A stretch of 64,000 nucleotides of DNA from Arthrobacter pullicola. GTDB lineage: Bacteria; Actinomycetota; Actinomycetes; Actinomycetales; Micrococcaceae. A program made the position numbers and the translations under genes. The stretch is taken from assembly GCF_014836875.1 (NCBI RefSeq), contig NZ_JACSQC010000006.1, positions 124,001 through 188,000 of the forward strand, in the 5' to 3' direction. Below the pieces are notes generated by a model. It was not told the DNA's origin. It worked only from the letters and a program-made list of their open reading frames with translations, and searched no databases. Below, in pieces: positions 17,172 to 25,531 of this stretch. The first letter of the stretch is position 1. The number at the start of each line of letters is the position of its first letter.

Positions 17172-18560
17172 ATGGTCCAAAACGGCCCCAGCACCGCAAC
17201 GGCTACGGCAACGACGCCGGCAGAAAGCCCAGCGGCTCCCGCGGCGCGCCAGACACCCCGCAAGGCGGCCCTGGCCTCATTCCTTGGTTCCACGCTGGAG
17301 TATTACGACTTCTTTATCTACGGCACCGCCGCCGCCCTGGTCTTCAACAAGCTGTTCTTTCCCGGAGGCGACCCCGTCATCGCCATCCTCGGCTCGATGG
17401 CAACCTTCGGCGTCGGCTACCTCGGCCGCCCGCTGGGCGGCATCGTCATGAGCCACGTCGGCGACCGGCTCGGCCGCAAGAAAGCCCTCATGATCACCCT
17501 GGTCATCATGGGGGTCGCCTCGCTCATGATCGGTTTCCTCCCGACCTACGAACAGATCGGCTGGTGGGCCACGGGCCTACTGGTTATCGGCCGCCTTGCC
17601 CAGGGATTCTCCGCCGGGGCCGAAGCCGCAGGTGCCTCGACCCTGACGGTTGAGCATTCGCCCGAGGGCCGCCGCGGCTTCTTCACCTCCTTTGTTATGA
17701 CCGGTTACGCGTCCGGCATGGTGCTCTCCACCCTCGTCTTCATTCCGATTGCTGCCCTGCCGGAAGAGGCCCTGATGAGCTGGGGCTGGCGCGTTCCATT
17801 CTGGCTTTCAGTCGTCGTCCTGGCCATCGCGTACTGGGTCCGGAACCACCTCGATGAAACGCCCATCTTCGAGGGCGTCCAAGAGGAGGCAGCCAAGGAA
17901 CCGGCAGCAAAGCCCAAGACGCCTGCCGCGATCGTGCTCCGCACGCAGTGGCGGGACGTGCTGCGGATCGTCGTCATCAGCCTCTACTCCGTTATGCAGA
18001 CGGTATTTACGGTCTACGCACTGGCGTACGCGACAGGCCCCCAGGTAGGCATGGACCGCACCGTCATGCTGACCGTCAACGCGGTGACCGTCGGACTCTC
18101 CATGTTCACCATCCCCCTGGCCGGCATGCTCTCTGACCGCTTCGGACGCAAACCGGTCCTGCTGATCGGCATCCTGGGCTGTTCGATCACCATCTTCGGA
18201 TACTTCTGGGCTATCAGTGAGCAGAACGTCGGCTTGATCTTCCTGTTCGGCTTCCTGAACATGTCCCTGTTCTACTCCTGCTGGAATGGCGTCTGGACAG
18301 TGTTCTTCCCCGAGATGTTCGCCGCGCCGGTCCGCTACTCGGGCATGGCAATCGGCAACCAGTTCGGCCTGGTCCTCACCGGTTTCGCTCCGGCGATAGC
18401 CACCCTTCTGGCAGGCGATGGAGTCAACGGCTGGGTGCCCGTGGCCGTCTTCGTGGTGACCTGCGCGGCGATCTCCAGCATCGCCATCGCCACGGCCCGG
18501 GAGACTGCTTTCACACCGCTGGAGGAACTGGGTAAACCCCAGCGCCTTACAGTCTCCTAG
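17172..18560 (+). CDS. MHS-family MFS transporter (shikimate/organic-acid type)
   Basis: Twelve-helix metabolite:H+ symporter of 462 aa. Seen: LEYYDFFIYGTAAALVF in helix 1, GDRLGRKKA after helix 2, a second MFS signature SDRFGRKP in the middle loop, and regularly spaced hydrophobic helices. CAGGAG precedes ATG 17172. It opens a run of six same-strand genes for redox and isomerase enzymes and most likely imports their substrate. Relatives carry shikimate, alpha-ketoglutarate, proline or betaine, so specificity is open. About 195 bp without a gene separates it from the IclR gene and probably holds the operon promoter, but I see no convincing -35/-10 pair. Confidence 0.93.
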   Translation: MVQNGPSTATATATTPAESPAAPAARQTPRKAALASFLGSTLEYYDFFIYGTAAALVFNKLFFPGGDPVIAILGSMATFGVGYLGRPLGGIVMSHVGDRLGRKKALMITLVIMGVASLMIGFLPTYEQIGWWATGLLVIGRLAQGFSAGAEAAGASTLTVEHSPEGRRGFFTSFVMTGYASGMVLSTLVFIPIAALPEEALMSWGWRVPFWLSVVVLAIAYWVRNHLDETPIFEGVQEEAAKEPAAKPKTPAAIVLRTQWRDVLRIVVISLYSVMQTVFTVYALAYATGPQVGMDRTVMLTVNAVTVGLSMFTIPLAGMLSDRFGRKPVLLIGILGCSITIFGYFWAISEQNVGLIFLFGFLNMSLFYSCWNGVWTVFFPEMFAAPVRYSGMAIGNQFGLVLTGFAPAIATLLAGDGVNGWVPVAVFVVTCAAISSIAIATARETAFTPLEELGKPQRLTVS

Positions 18561-18637
18561 GTACCAGCCGCACCCATCGCCGGCCCCTCCCCTCCACTTC
18601 CAGCCATTCCCCTGGCCCTCCCGAAAGGCATTTCCCC

Positions 18638-19783
18638 GTGAACCACCAGCCATCCGTCCCCCAGCGCCGGCTGCGCGTCGGCATCGTCGGCTGCGGCATG
18701 ATCAGCCGCAACCACCTCGAGGCGTTCGCGGCGCTGGACGCGGCAGAAGTCGTAGGCGTCTGCGACGTGGACCTTGGCCGTGCCCAGGCGACCGCTTCCG
18801 CGTGGGACATTCCCAACGCCGTCGACTCCGTCGCGGCCCTGCTGGCCCTCGGGCTCGACATCGTTTCGGTGTGCACCCCGCACCCCACCCATGAGGCCGT
18901 GGTCCTCGAGGCTGCCCGCGCCGGGGTAAATGTTCTGTGCGAGAAGCCAATCGCGGTTGACCTCGCCTCCGCCGAACGCATGGTGGCAGCCTGTGACGCC
19001 GCCGGAGTCAAGCTCGGAGTCCTCTTCCAGCGGCGCTTCTGGCCGGCGGCGCAGCGTGTCCGGTCCTTGATCGACGACGGCACCCTGGGAACGCCCGTGA
19101 TCGGACACGTCTCCGTCCTGCTGCACCGCGAGCCCAGCTACTATTCGGCGGATGCCTGGCGGGGCACCTGGCAGAACGACGGCGGCGGCGTGCTGATGAC
19201 CCAGGCAATCCACTACATCGACTTGCTGCAGTGGTACATGGGCGGCGTCTCCGAGGTTTACGGTGCCATCAACACCTTCAAGCACGGTGAACACATTGAA
19301 GTGGAGGACTCTGCCACCGCCGTCCTGAAGTTCACGTCCGGCGCCATCGCCACCCTGTCGGCTTCCACAGCCGCCAACCCCTCCGTGGGTGTCCAGATCC
19401 GGCTCACCGGCTCCACCGGGGCCACCGCCGAGCTCAGCGAATTCCCCGAGGGAACCGATGGAAGGGTAACCCTCATGGCCTCCGGCCAAACCGTGGAGTC
19501 CACCCCCGTGCACCCTCCGGAAGCCGAGGCCAACGTCGATCTGACCTCCATCAACGGTCAGCTTGTCCCCCATCACACCAGCCAGATCCGCGATTTTGTC
19601 GAGGCACAGTCGGCCGGCACGGAGCCGGCCATCACCGGCCGGGACGCCAACAATGCCCTCCGGATCCTGCTGGCAGTCTACGAATCAGCACGCACAGGAA
19701 CGCCGGTGCGCTTCGCCCCCTTCCCCTCGGACGGTCCAACAGCGCCCGGGGACGTCGCCGCCAGCGCACCGTCCTCCGTCTAG
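18638..19783 (+). CDS. Gfo/Idh/MocA-family NAD(P)-dependent oxidoreductase
   Basis: Dehydrogenase of 381 aa with an N-terminal Rossmann domain (VGIVGCGMISRNHLEAF at about residues 11-27; CEKPIAVDLASAE with the catalytic EKP lysine near residue 100) and a C-terminal alpha/beta domain (GGGVLMTQAIHYIDLLQW). Members oxidise or reduce hydroxyls of inositols, sugars and cyclitols. GTG 18638 is preceded by GAAAGG. It is second in the six-gene operon, 77 bp after the transporter gene. The substrate is unknown. Confidence 0.9.
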   Translation: MNHQPSVPQRRLRVGIVGCGMISRNHLEAFAALDAAEVVGVCDVDLGRAQATASAWDIPNAVDSVAALLALGLDIVSVCTPHPTHEAVVLEAARAGVNVLCEKPIAVDLASAERMVAACDAAGVKLGVLFQRRFWPAAQRVRSLIDDGTLGTPVIGHVSVLLHREPSYYSADAWRGTWQNDGGGVLMTQAIHYIDLLQWYMGGVSEVYGAINTFKHGEHIEVEDSATAVLKFTSGAIATLSASTAANPSVGVQIRLTGSTGATAELSEFPEGTDGRVTLMASGQTVESTPVHPPEAEANVDLTSINGQLVPHHTSQIRDFVEAQSAGTEPAITGRDANNALRILLAVYESARTGTPVRFAPFPSDGPTAPGDVAASAPSSV

Positions 19784-19811
19784 CCCCGGACCCATTCCTA
19801 AGGAGACCTGT

Positions 19812-21926
19812 GTGAACGCCAATCCCCCAGAGGGTTCCGCTTACGCCCGGGAGCAGCTTAAGCTCGGCCGCAATGGCCGCCGTCCGGTAGTCCTGCGCAA
19901 CCGGCTCGCTTCCTCGCCGATGGAGCGAAATTACGGCACCACCGACGGCCGGATGACCGAACAATACCTGGACTATCTGGTAACCCGGGCCAAAGCAGGG
20001 CTCGCAATGGTCACGACCGAAGCGACGTACGTCCGTGCCGATGGCAAGGGGCGCACGCATCAGCTTGGCCTGCACACGGACGGCACCGTCCCGGGCATGA
20101 AGGTCTTCACTGACGCCGTCCATGCCGAAGGCGCCCTCGCTGCCGTCGAGATCAACCACGGCGGCCGCACCGCGCAGACCGAAGTCACCGGTTTGAAGAA
20201 CGTGGCGCCGTCCCCTCTGGCCTGCGACGTCGCAGGCGGCGAACTGCCGCGCGAACTCACCACAGCCGAGGTGCGTGAGCTGGCCGCCGCCTACGGGGAG
20301 GCGGCGCGCCGGGCGGTGGAGGCCGGCTTCGACGTCATCAATATCCACGGCGGACACGGCTACCTGATCCATCAGTTCATGTCGCCGCGCACCAACTGGC
20401 GACGGGACGAGTTCGGCTCCGGCGAGGCGTTCGTGAACCTGGTCATCGACGAAATCCGCGCCCGCGTTCCGCAGGCCGTCGTCGGCATCCGCGTCTCCGT
20501 CCTGGAAGGCGTCGAGGGTGGGCTCGATGCCGCCGGTCAGCTCGCCGTCATGGACAAGGTCAACACCGAAGCCCTGGACTTCATCGATCTCTCCGCCGGC
20601 AGCTACGAAGCCGGGGAATGGATTGTCCAATCCGGTGAATGGGCCCCCGGGGTCCTGGGCGGCTACGCCCAGGCGTACCGCCGGTACGGCCTCCCGCTGG
20701 GCCTGGCGGGCCGTTTGAACTCGCCGGAAATTATCGACGCCGTACTGCGGGACGGGCTGTGCGACTTCGTCTCGCTCGGCCGCGCCGTGCACGCCGACCC
20801 GGATTTTGTGCCCGGCGTCCTGCAGGGCGGGCGCTACCGCCCCTGCATCGCCTGCAACGTCTGCATCGATAATCTCGGCATCGGTCAGGTCACCTGCACC
20901 GTGAACCCGGCGGTCGGCCGCTCCCGCGTTCCCGTCCCCACACCCGCCGTGCGGCCGGGCTCCCGCGCCGTCGTCGTCGGTGCCGGGCCTGCCGGCCTGA
21001 CCGCGGCCCGCGAGCTTGCCCTGGCTGGCACCCAGGTCACAGTGCTCGACGCCGGCACCCGGCTGGGCGGTGACTTTGCCCAGGCCGAGCAGATGAAGTC
21101 CACGCCCGACTTCCACCGTTTCGTTGATTGGGCGGCTGAGGAAAACGAGCGTCTCGGCATCAAGGTGCAGCTTGGCACCCCGGTGGACACTGCCCGCCTG
21201 GACCGGCTCGCCGCCGAACACCAGGCTGACGCCATTATTCTCGCCACCGGCGGGATCCGGCCTGCCCAGGGTTTCGCCGGCGCCGGCAGCACACTGGTTT
21301 CCGATATCCGCGCCTGGCTGCAGGCACACCCGGGCATCCTCGACGGCAGCAAACCCGCACCCGCAGCCCTCACCATCTGGGGTGCGGACTCGGTGGCCAT
21401 GAGCGTCGCCGACACGCTGGCGGACCGCGGCACCGCCGTGCTGCTCGTCGGCCCGCAGGAGGGACTGGCACCGGAGGCGGGGCGCCGCGCCAAGATCCTT
21501 GCCGCGCCCCGGCTGCGCAGCAATCCGCGCGTCAGGATCCGCCTCGACTCCCGCATCGTCGAGTTTGCCGATGGACGGATCCGGATTGCTGGCCCCCTGG
21601 GCGAAGAATGGCTGGACGCTCCGGGCGAGCTCCTGGTCTCCCGCTCCGTTGTCCCGCTCAGCCCGGCCATCAGCCCCGAAGGGCGCGACGCCGCCCTCAG
21701 TATGAGCGCCGGGGTCCCGGTCACCCTGGCCGGCACAGTCGTTGATCAGCAGCCGGCTATCGCGTCCAACGCCATCAAGAGCGGCTTCGATGCCGGCCAG
21801 CGGGCCGCAGCCTGCCTCGCCGGCGCTGATCCCGCTTCCGGAGCCACACCCGCCCTCTGCGAGCCGGCCCGTGAACCGGTCCCGGCGGCACTGGATACCC
21901 CTACTTCCCTGGAGACCGAACGATGA
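19812..21926 (+). CDS. Old-yellow-enzyme-like flavin oxidoreductase, 2,4-dienoyl-CoA-reductase type
   Basis: Multidomain flavoprotein of 704 aa. Residues 1-370 form an FMN TIM barrel (SPMERNYGTTDG, EINHGGRT, FDVINIHGGHGYLIHQF, SLGRAVHADPDF). A cysteine cluster near residue 350 (RPCIACNVC..TCTVNP) should hold a 4Fe-4S centre. The C-terminal half has an FAD/NAD-binding fold (VVVGAGPAGLTAARELALAG). The Cys spacing reads CX2CX2CX10C, one residue shorter at two gaps than the usual pattern of this family. GTG 19812 follows AAGGAGA; the long upstream extension would overlap the preceding gene. It would reduce an enone or demethylate/reduce a ring compound in the same pathway. The stop overlaps the next ATG. 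Confidence 0.9.
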   Translation: MNANPPEGSAYAREQLKLGRNGRRPVVLRNRLASSPMERNYGTTDGRMTEQYLDYLVTRAKAGLAMVTTEATYVRADGKGRTHQLGLHTDGTVPGMKVFTDAVHAEGALAAVEINHGGRTAQTEVTGLKNVAPSPLACDVAGGELPRELTTAEVRELAAAYGEAARRAVEAGFDVINIHGGHGYLIHQFMSPRTNWRRDEFGSGEAFVNLVIDEIRARVPQAVVGIRVSVLEGVEGGLDAAGQLAVMDKVNTEALDFIDLSAGSYEAGEWIVQSGEWAPGVLGGYAQAYRRYGLPLGLAGRLNSPEIIDAVLRDGLCDFVSLGRAVHADPDFVPGVLQGGRYRPCIACNVCIDNLGIGQVTCTVNPAVGRSRVPVPTPAVRPGSRAVVVGAGPAGLTAARELALAGTQVTVLDAGTRLGGDFAQAEQMKSTPDFHRFVDWAAEENERLGIKVQLGTPVDTARLDRLAAEHQADAIILATGGIRPAQGFAGAGSTLVSDIRAWLQAHPGILDGSKPAPAALTIWGADSVAMSVADTLADRGTAVLLVGPQEGLAPEAGRRAKILAAPRLRSNPRVRIRLDSRIVEFADGRIRIAGPLGEEWLDAPGELLVSRSVVPLSPAISPEGRDAALSMSAGVPVTLAGTVVDQQPAIASNAIKSGFDAGQRAAACLAGADPASGATPALCEPAREPVPAALDTPTSLETER

Positions 21927-22786
21927 GCGCCACACACCGCCAGCTTGGCCTGGCCCAACTGTCCCTGCTGCAGTGCTCCCCGCCGGAGCTCGTGTCCCTG
22001 GCCGCAGCGGCCGGGTTCGATTTCATCGGGGCACGGGTACGTCCGGTGACACCCGCTGAGCGGCCCTACAACGTTCAGCCCGGGTCCCCCCTGCTGGCCG
22101 AGACGCTCGCCCGGATGGCTGACACCGGCGTGCGGGTGCACGACATCGAGTTCCTGCTGCTGGACGGCAGCGATCAGCGGGATGCCTGGCTGGCCATGAT
22201 GGAGGCGGGCCAGGCCCTTGGCGCCGCGTCAATGACAGTGGCGGCCAGCGACGCCGACCGGTCCCGGCTCGCCGATACGCTGGCCCAGATGACCGCGGAC
22301 GGTAAGGAATACGGAATTATGCCGACGCTGGAAGCCATTTCCTACCAGGCGGTGAATTCCATTCCGGCAGCAGCGGAACTGGCCCGGGACGCCGGCTGCA
22401 TGATTCTCATTGATGCCCTGCATGTGCGGCGCTTCGGCGGAACGCCGGCGGAGATCTCACAGAATGCGGATCTGGTTCCGATGCTTCAGCTGTGCGACGG
22501 ACCGGAGCAGCGGCCGGCAGACAGAGCCGGCCTGGTAGCCGAGTCCCGGTCCGAGCGCGGTGTGCCCGGAAGCGGCGGCTTCCGTCTGGCGGAGCTGGTG
22601 GCTTCGCTGCCGGCCGGTGTGCCGTTGAGCGTGGAGACCCCGTCTGACAGCACTGTGGCGCGGATCGGCGAGCTGGGCTGGGCCACAGCGCTGAAAGCCG
22701 GTGCCCTGCGGGTGCTCGAAGAAGCCGCGGCCCTCCCTGCTGCTGGATCTCCGGAACCCGAACCGGACAAGCAGGGAGCGAAATGA
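21923..22786 (+). CDS. Sugar phosphate isomerase/epimerase-like TIM-barrel protein
   Basis: Protein of 287 aa of the xylose-isomerase-like TIM barrel (AP_endonuc_2) family. Seen: FDFIGARV near residue 33, MPTLEAISYQAVNS with a putative metal-binding Glu, MILIDALHVRRFGG, and LSVETPSD near residue 235 with another Glu. The family includes sugar epimerases, inosose dehydratases and 3-dehydroshikimate dehydratases. It lies in an ATGA overlap with the flavoenzyme and another with the aldo/keto reductase, so coupling is strict. The reaction cannot be named. Confidence 0.85.
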   Translation: MSATHRQLGLAQLSLLQCSPPELVSLAAAAGFDFIGARVRPVTPAERPYNVQPGSPLLAETLARMADTGVRVHDIEFLLLDGSDQRDAWLAMMEAGQALGAASMTVAASDADRSRLADTLAQMTADGKEYGIMPTLEAISYQAVNSIPAAAELARDAGCMILIDALHVRRFGGTPAEISQNADLVPMLQLCDGPEQRPADRAGLVAESRSERGVPGSGGFRLAELVASLPAGVPLSVETPSDSTVARIGELGWATALKAGALRVLEEAAALPAAGSPEPEPDKQGAK

Positions 22787-23625
22787 GCAACGCCGGCACC
22801 GTCTCCGCGAACCAGCTCGAGCTGGCGCCCGGCGCAGCCATCCCGCTGATCGGCCTGGGCACCTGGCCGCTCGTGGGCCCGGAGGCCACCGACGCCGTCA
22901 CCCGGGGCATCGCCAACGGGTACCGGCATGTGGACACTGCCGAGAAGTACGGCAACGAGGACGCCGTGGGGGAAGGAATCCGCCGCGCCGGGATCGACCG
23001 CGCCGAGCTCTGGGTCACCAGCAAGCTCAGCCTGGCCGGACACGCCCGCAGCGCCGTCCGGACGGTCTACGGCGAGGCACTGAAGCGGATGGGACTTGTG
23101 TACCTGGACCTGTTCCTCATCCACTGGCCCAATCCCCAGCTGGACCGCTACGTCGAAACCTGCGCCGGTCTGCAGGACCTGGTGGATGATGGGCTTCTGC
23201 GCGCCTGGGGCGTTTCCAATTTCAAGCCCACGCACCTGGACCGGGTCGCCGCCGAGGGGCTGAAGCCCGCGGTCAACCAGGTCCAGGTGGACCCCCACCA
23301 CCTCCAGCGGAGCCAGCTGGAACACCATGCCGCCCGCGGCATCGCAACTGCGGCCTACAGCCCCCTGGGACGTGCCGGCGCGTTCCTCGACCACCCGGCC
23401 GTCACTGGACCGGCAGCCGCCTATGGCAAGACACCCGCGCAGGTTGTGCTGCGCTGGCATCTTGACTCCGGCCGCGTTGCCGTCCCGAAGTCAGCCAGCG
23501 ACGCCCGCCAGCGGGAAAACCTGGACGTGTTCGACTTCGCCCTCACCGACAGTGAATGTGCCGCCATCGATGCCCTGGACACCGGGGCCGGCCCCCGCCT
23601 GGACGCCGACGAGTACGGCCACTAA
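22783..23625 (+). CDS. Aldo/keto reductase (2,5-diketo-gluconate-reductase-like)
   Basis: Aldo/keto reductase of 280 aa. GLGTWPL opens the barrel; GYRHVDTAEKYGNE supplies catalytic Asp and Tyr near residues 47-55, VTSKLS the Lys, FLIHWPNP the His; AWGVSNFKPTHL and a C-terminal VPKSASDARQREN cofactor motif follow. This is the AKR5/2,5-DKG-reductase pattern, different from the fucose-operon enzyme at 11651. ATG 22783 overlaps the preceding stop. It probably reduces or oxidises an intermediate of the operon's pathway with NADP(H). Confidence 0.9.
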   Translation: MSNAGTVSANQLELAPGAAIPLIGLGTWPLVGPEATDAVTRGIANGYRHVDTAEKYGNEDAVGEGIRRAGIDRAELWVTSKLSLAGHARSAVRTVYGEALKRMGLVYLDLFLIHWPNPQLDRYVETCAGLQDLVDDGLLRAWGVSNFKPTHLDRVAAEGLKPAVNQVQVDPHHLQRSQLEHHAARGIATAAYSPLGRAGAFLDHPAVTGPAAAYGKTPAQVVLRWHLDSGRVAVPKSASDARQRENLDVFDFALTDSECAAIDALDTGAGPRLDADEYGH

Positions 23626-23682
23626 CCGCTGCACCCACCGAACCGAACCACCGCACCGAACCACCGAAATGGATCCAGCCCA

Positions 23683-25440
23683 ATGAGCACCACCACCGCC
23701 AAGCCCTCCCTCGACGTCGATGTCCTAGTGATCGGTTCCGGAGCCGGCGGCCTCTCCGCCGCCGTCACCGCCGCGTACCACGGACTAAAGGTCATTGTCG
23801 TGGAGAAAGCCGCGGTCTGCGGCGGGGCCACATCCTGGTCCGGCGGGTGGGCCTGGACGCCCGGCAACCCGCTGGCGAAGGCCGCCGGCGTGGATGAGGA
23901 CCGCGAGCAGTTCCGCACCTACCTGAGCCACCGGCTGGGGGAAAACTACGACGCCGCCCGCGTCGAGGCCTTCCTGGAGGCGGTGCCGCACATGGTGGGC
24001 TTCTTTGAGCAGAAGACCAGCCTGAAGTTCGTACCCGGCGCCAAGATCAACGACATTTACGGCAAGACGCCCGGCGCGGGCACCGGACACCGCTCCGTGG
24101 GCCCGGCACCGTTCAACGCGCGCAGCATCCGGCCCGAGGTACGGGCCAAGATGCGCCACCAGCTGTACGAGACGTCCTTCCTTGGCATGGGAATCATGGC
24201 AGGCCCGGATCTGACAAAGTTCCTCGCCGCCTCCCAGGGCAGCATCAGCGGCCTGCTGCACGCAGCCAAGCGGTTTGTCCCCCATATCTTCGACCTGCTG
24301 GTCCACCGCCGCAGTATGCAGCTGGTGAACGGCACCGCCCTGACCGGCCGGCTGATGAAATCCGCGGACGACCTGGGCGTCGACATCCGCGTCTCGACGC
24401 CCGCCCGCCGGCTGATCACCGACGCCACGGGAGCCGTCACCGGCGCCGAGGTGGAAGGTCCGGACGGTCCCTATACGATCACCGCGGCCCGCGGGGTCGT
24501 GCTGGCGACCGGCGGCTTCCCGCAGGACATCGAGCGGCGCGCCACGCTCTTCCCGAAGACCCCCACCGGGCGCGAGCACTGGACCCTGACACCAAAGGAG
24601 GCTACCGGTGACGGCCTCACCCTGGCCGAGGCAGCCGGGGCGCACTTTAAAACCGATCTGGCCTCGCCGGCCGCCTGGTGCCCGGTGTCCCTGGTGCCGT
24701 ACGCCAGCGGCCGCCAGGGCGTTTTCCCGCACATCATGGACCGCGCGAAACCCGGCAGCCTTGGAGTACGGCGGGACGGCAAGCGGTTCGTCAATGAGGC
24801 GAACGGCTACTACGACTATGTTGCCGCGCTCATTGATGCCACCCCCGAGGGCGAGACGGTGGAATCCTGGCAGATCGCGGACGCACGGTTCGTCCGCAAA
24901 TATCCGCTGGGCATGGCCAAACCCCTGCCCGTGCCCCTGTTTCCCTATCTGCGCTCCGGCTACCTCAAGAAGGGCCGGACGCTGGAGGAACTGGCACGTA
25001 ACTGCGGAATCGACCCCCAGGGCCTCAAGGAGACCGTCGCCCGGTTCAACGAGAATGCCCGGCGCGGTGTCGATCCGGACTTCGACCGCGGGGAAACGGC
25101 TTTCAACCGCTACGGCGGCGATCCGAAGACCGCTCCCAACCCGTCGCTGGCCCCGGTCGAAAAGGGACCGTTCTATGCAGTGCGGGTGGTCCCCGGCAGC
25201 TTCGGGACCTTTGCCGGGATTGACGTTGATTCCCGCGCCCGGGTCCTCAATGCCGCCGGCCAGCCGATCGGCGGGCTGTACGCTGTGGGCAACGACCAGG
25301 CCAGCGTGATGGGCGGGCATTACCCGGCCGGCGGCATCAACCTGGGTCCGGCGCTGACCTTCGGTTATGTAGCGGCCCGCGACGCAGCGGGGATCACGGA
25401 CTACGAGGATGATGCCAGCAGCGTCCCCGCTGCGCGCTAG
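23683..25440 (+). CDS. FAD-dependent oxidoreductase, fumarate-reductase/KstD-like flavoprotein
   Basis: Flavoprotein of 585 aa. The dinucleotide fold VLVIGSGAGGLSAAVTAA lies at about residues 11-28, followed by EKAAVCGGATSWSGG, RGVVLATGGFPQDIERR, and the C-terminal GGLYAVGNDQASVMGGHYPAGGINLG that closes the FAD site. This is the fumarate reductase/3-ketosteroid delta1-dehydrogenase superfamily, which inserts or removes a C=C next to a carbonyl. ATG 23683 lies 57 bp after the previous gene, without a strong ribosome site. It is the last gene of the six-gene operon. In this setting it may work on a cyclic ketone made by the dehydrogenases; steroid specificity is not implied. Confidence 0.9.
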   Translation: MSTTTAKPSLDVDVLVIGSGAGGLSAAVTAAYHGLKVIVVEKAAVCGGATSWSGGWAWTPGNPLAKAAGVDEDREQFRTYLSHRLGENYDAARVEAFLEAVPHMVGFFEQKTSLKFVPGAKINDIYGKTPGAGTGHRSVGPAPFNARSIRPEVRAKMRHQLYETSFLGMGIMAGPDLTKFLAASQGSISGLLHAAKRFVPHIFDLLVHRRSMQLVNGTALTGRLMKSADDLGVDIRVSTPARRLITDATGAVTGAEVEGPDGPYTITAARGVVLATGGFPQDIERRATLFPKTPTGREHWTLTPKEATGDGLTLAEAAGAHFKTDLASPAAWCPVSLVPYASGRQGVFPHIMDRAKPGSLGVRRDGKRFVNEANGYYDYVAALIDATPEGETVESWQIADARFVRKYPLGMAKPLPVPLFPYLRSGYLKKGRTLEELARNCGIDPQGLKETVARFNENARRGVDPDFDRGETAFNRYGGDPKTAPNPSLAPVEKGPFYAVRVVPGSFGTFAGIDVDSRARVLNAAGQPIGGLYAVGNDQASVMGGHYPAGGINLGPALTFGYVAARDAAGITDYEDDASSVPAAR

Positions 25441-25454
25441 CTTCACCAGCGAAT

Positions 25455-25491
25455 CCGGCCGGGCTGCCGCGCCAGCGGTAAACCCGGCCGG
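25455..25491. terminator. Hairpin terminator between convergent genes
   Basis: Perfect 9-bp inverted repeat (CCGGCCGGG and its complement) with a 19-nt loop, followed by GTTT on the plus strand. It separates the flavoprotein and recQ ends and is a plausible terminator in either direction. Confidence 0.6.
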
Positions 25492-25531
25492 GTTTCGGCT
25501 AATCCGCGCCGGCTAACCTTTTCAGCGCCGG

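Noticed and set aside
19632-21935. A 767-codon minus-strand frame opposite the OYE-like gene
   Set aside because: Typical high-GC antisense frame; the plus strand has FMN, Cys-cluster and FAD motifs in order.
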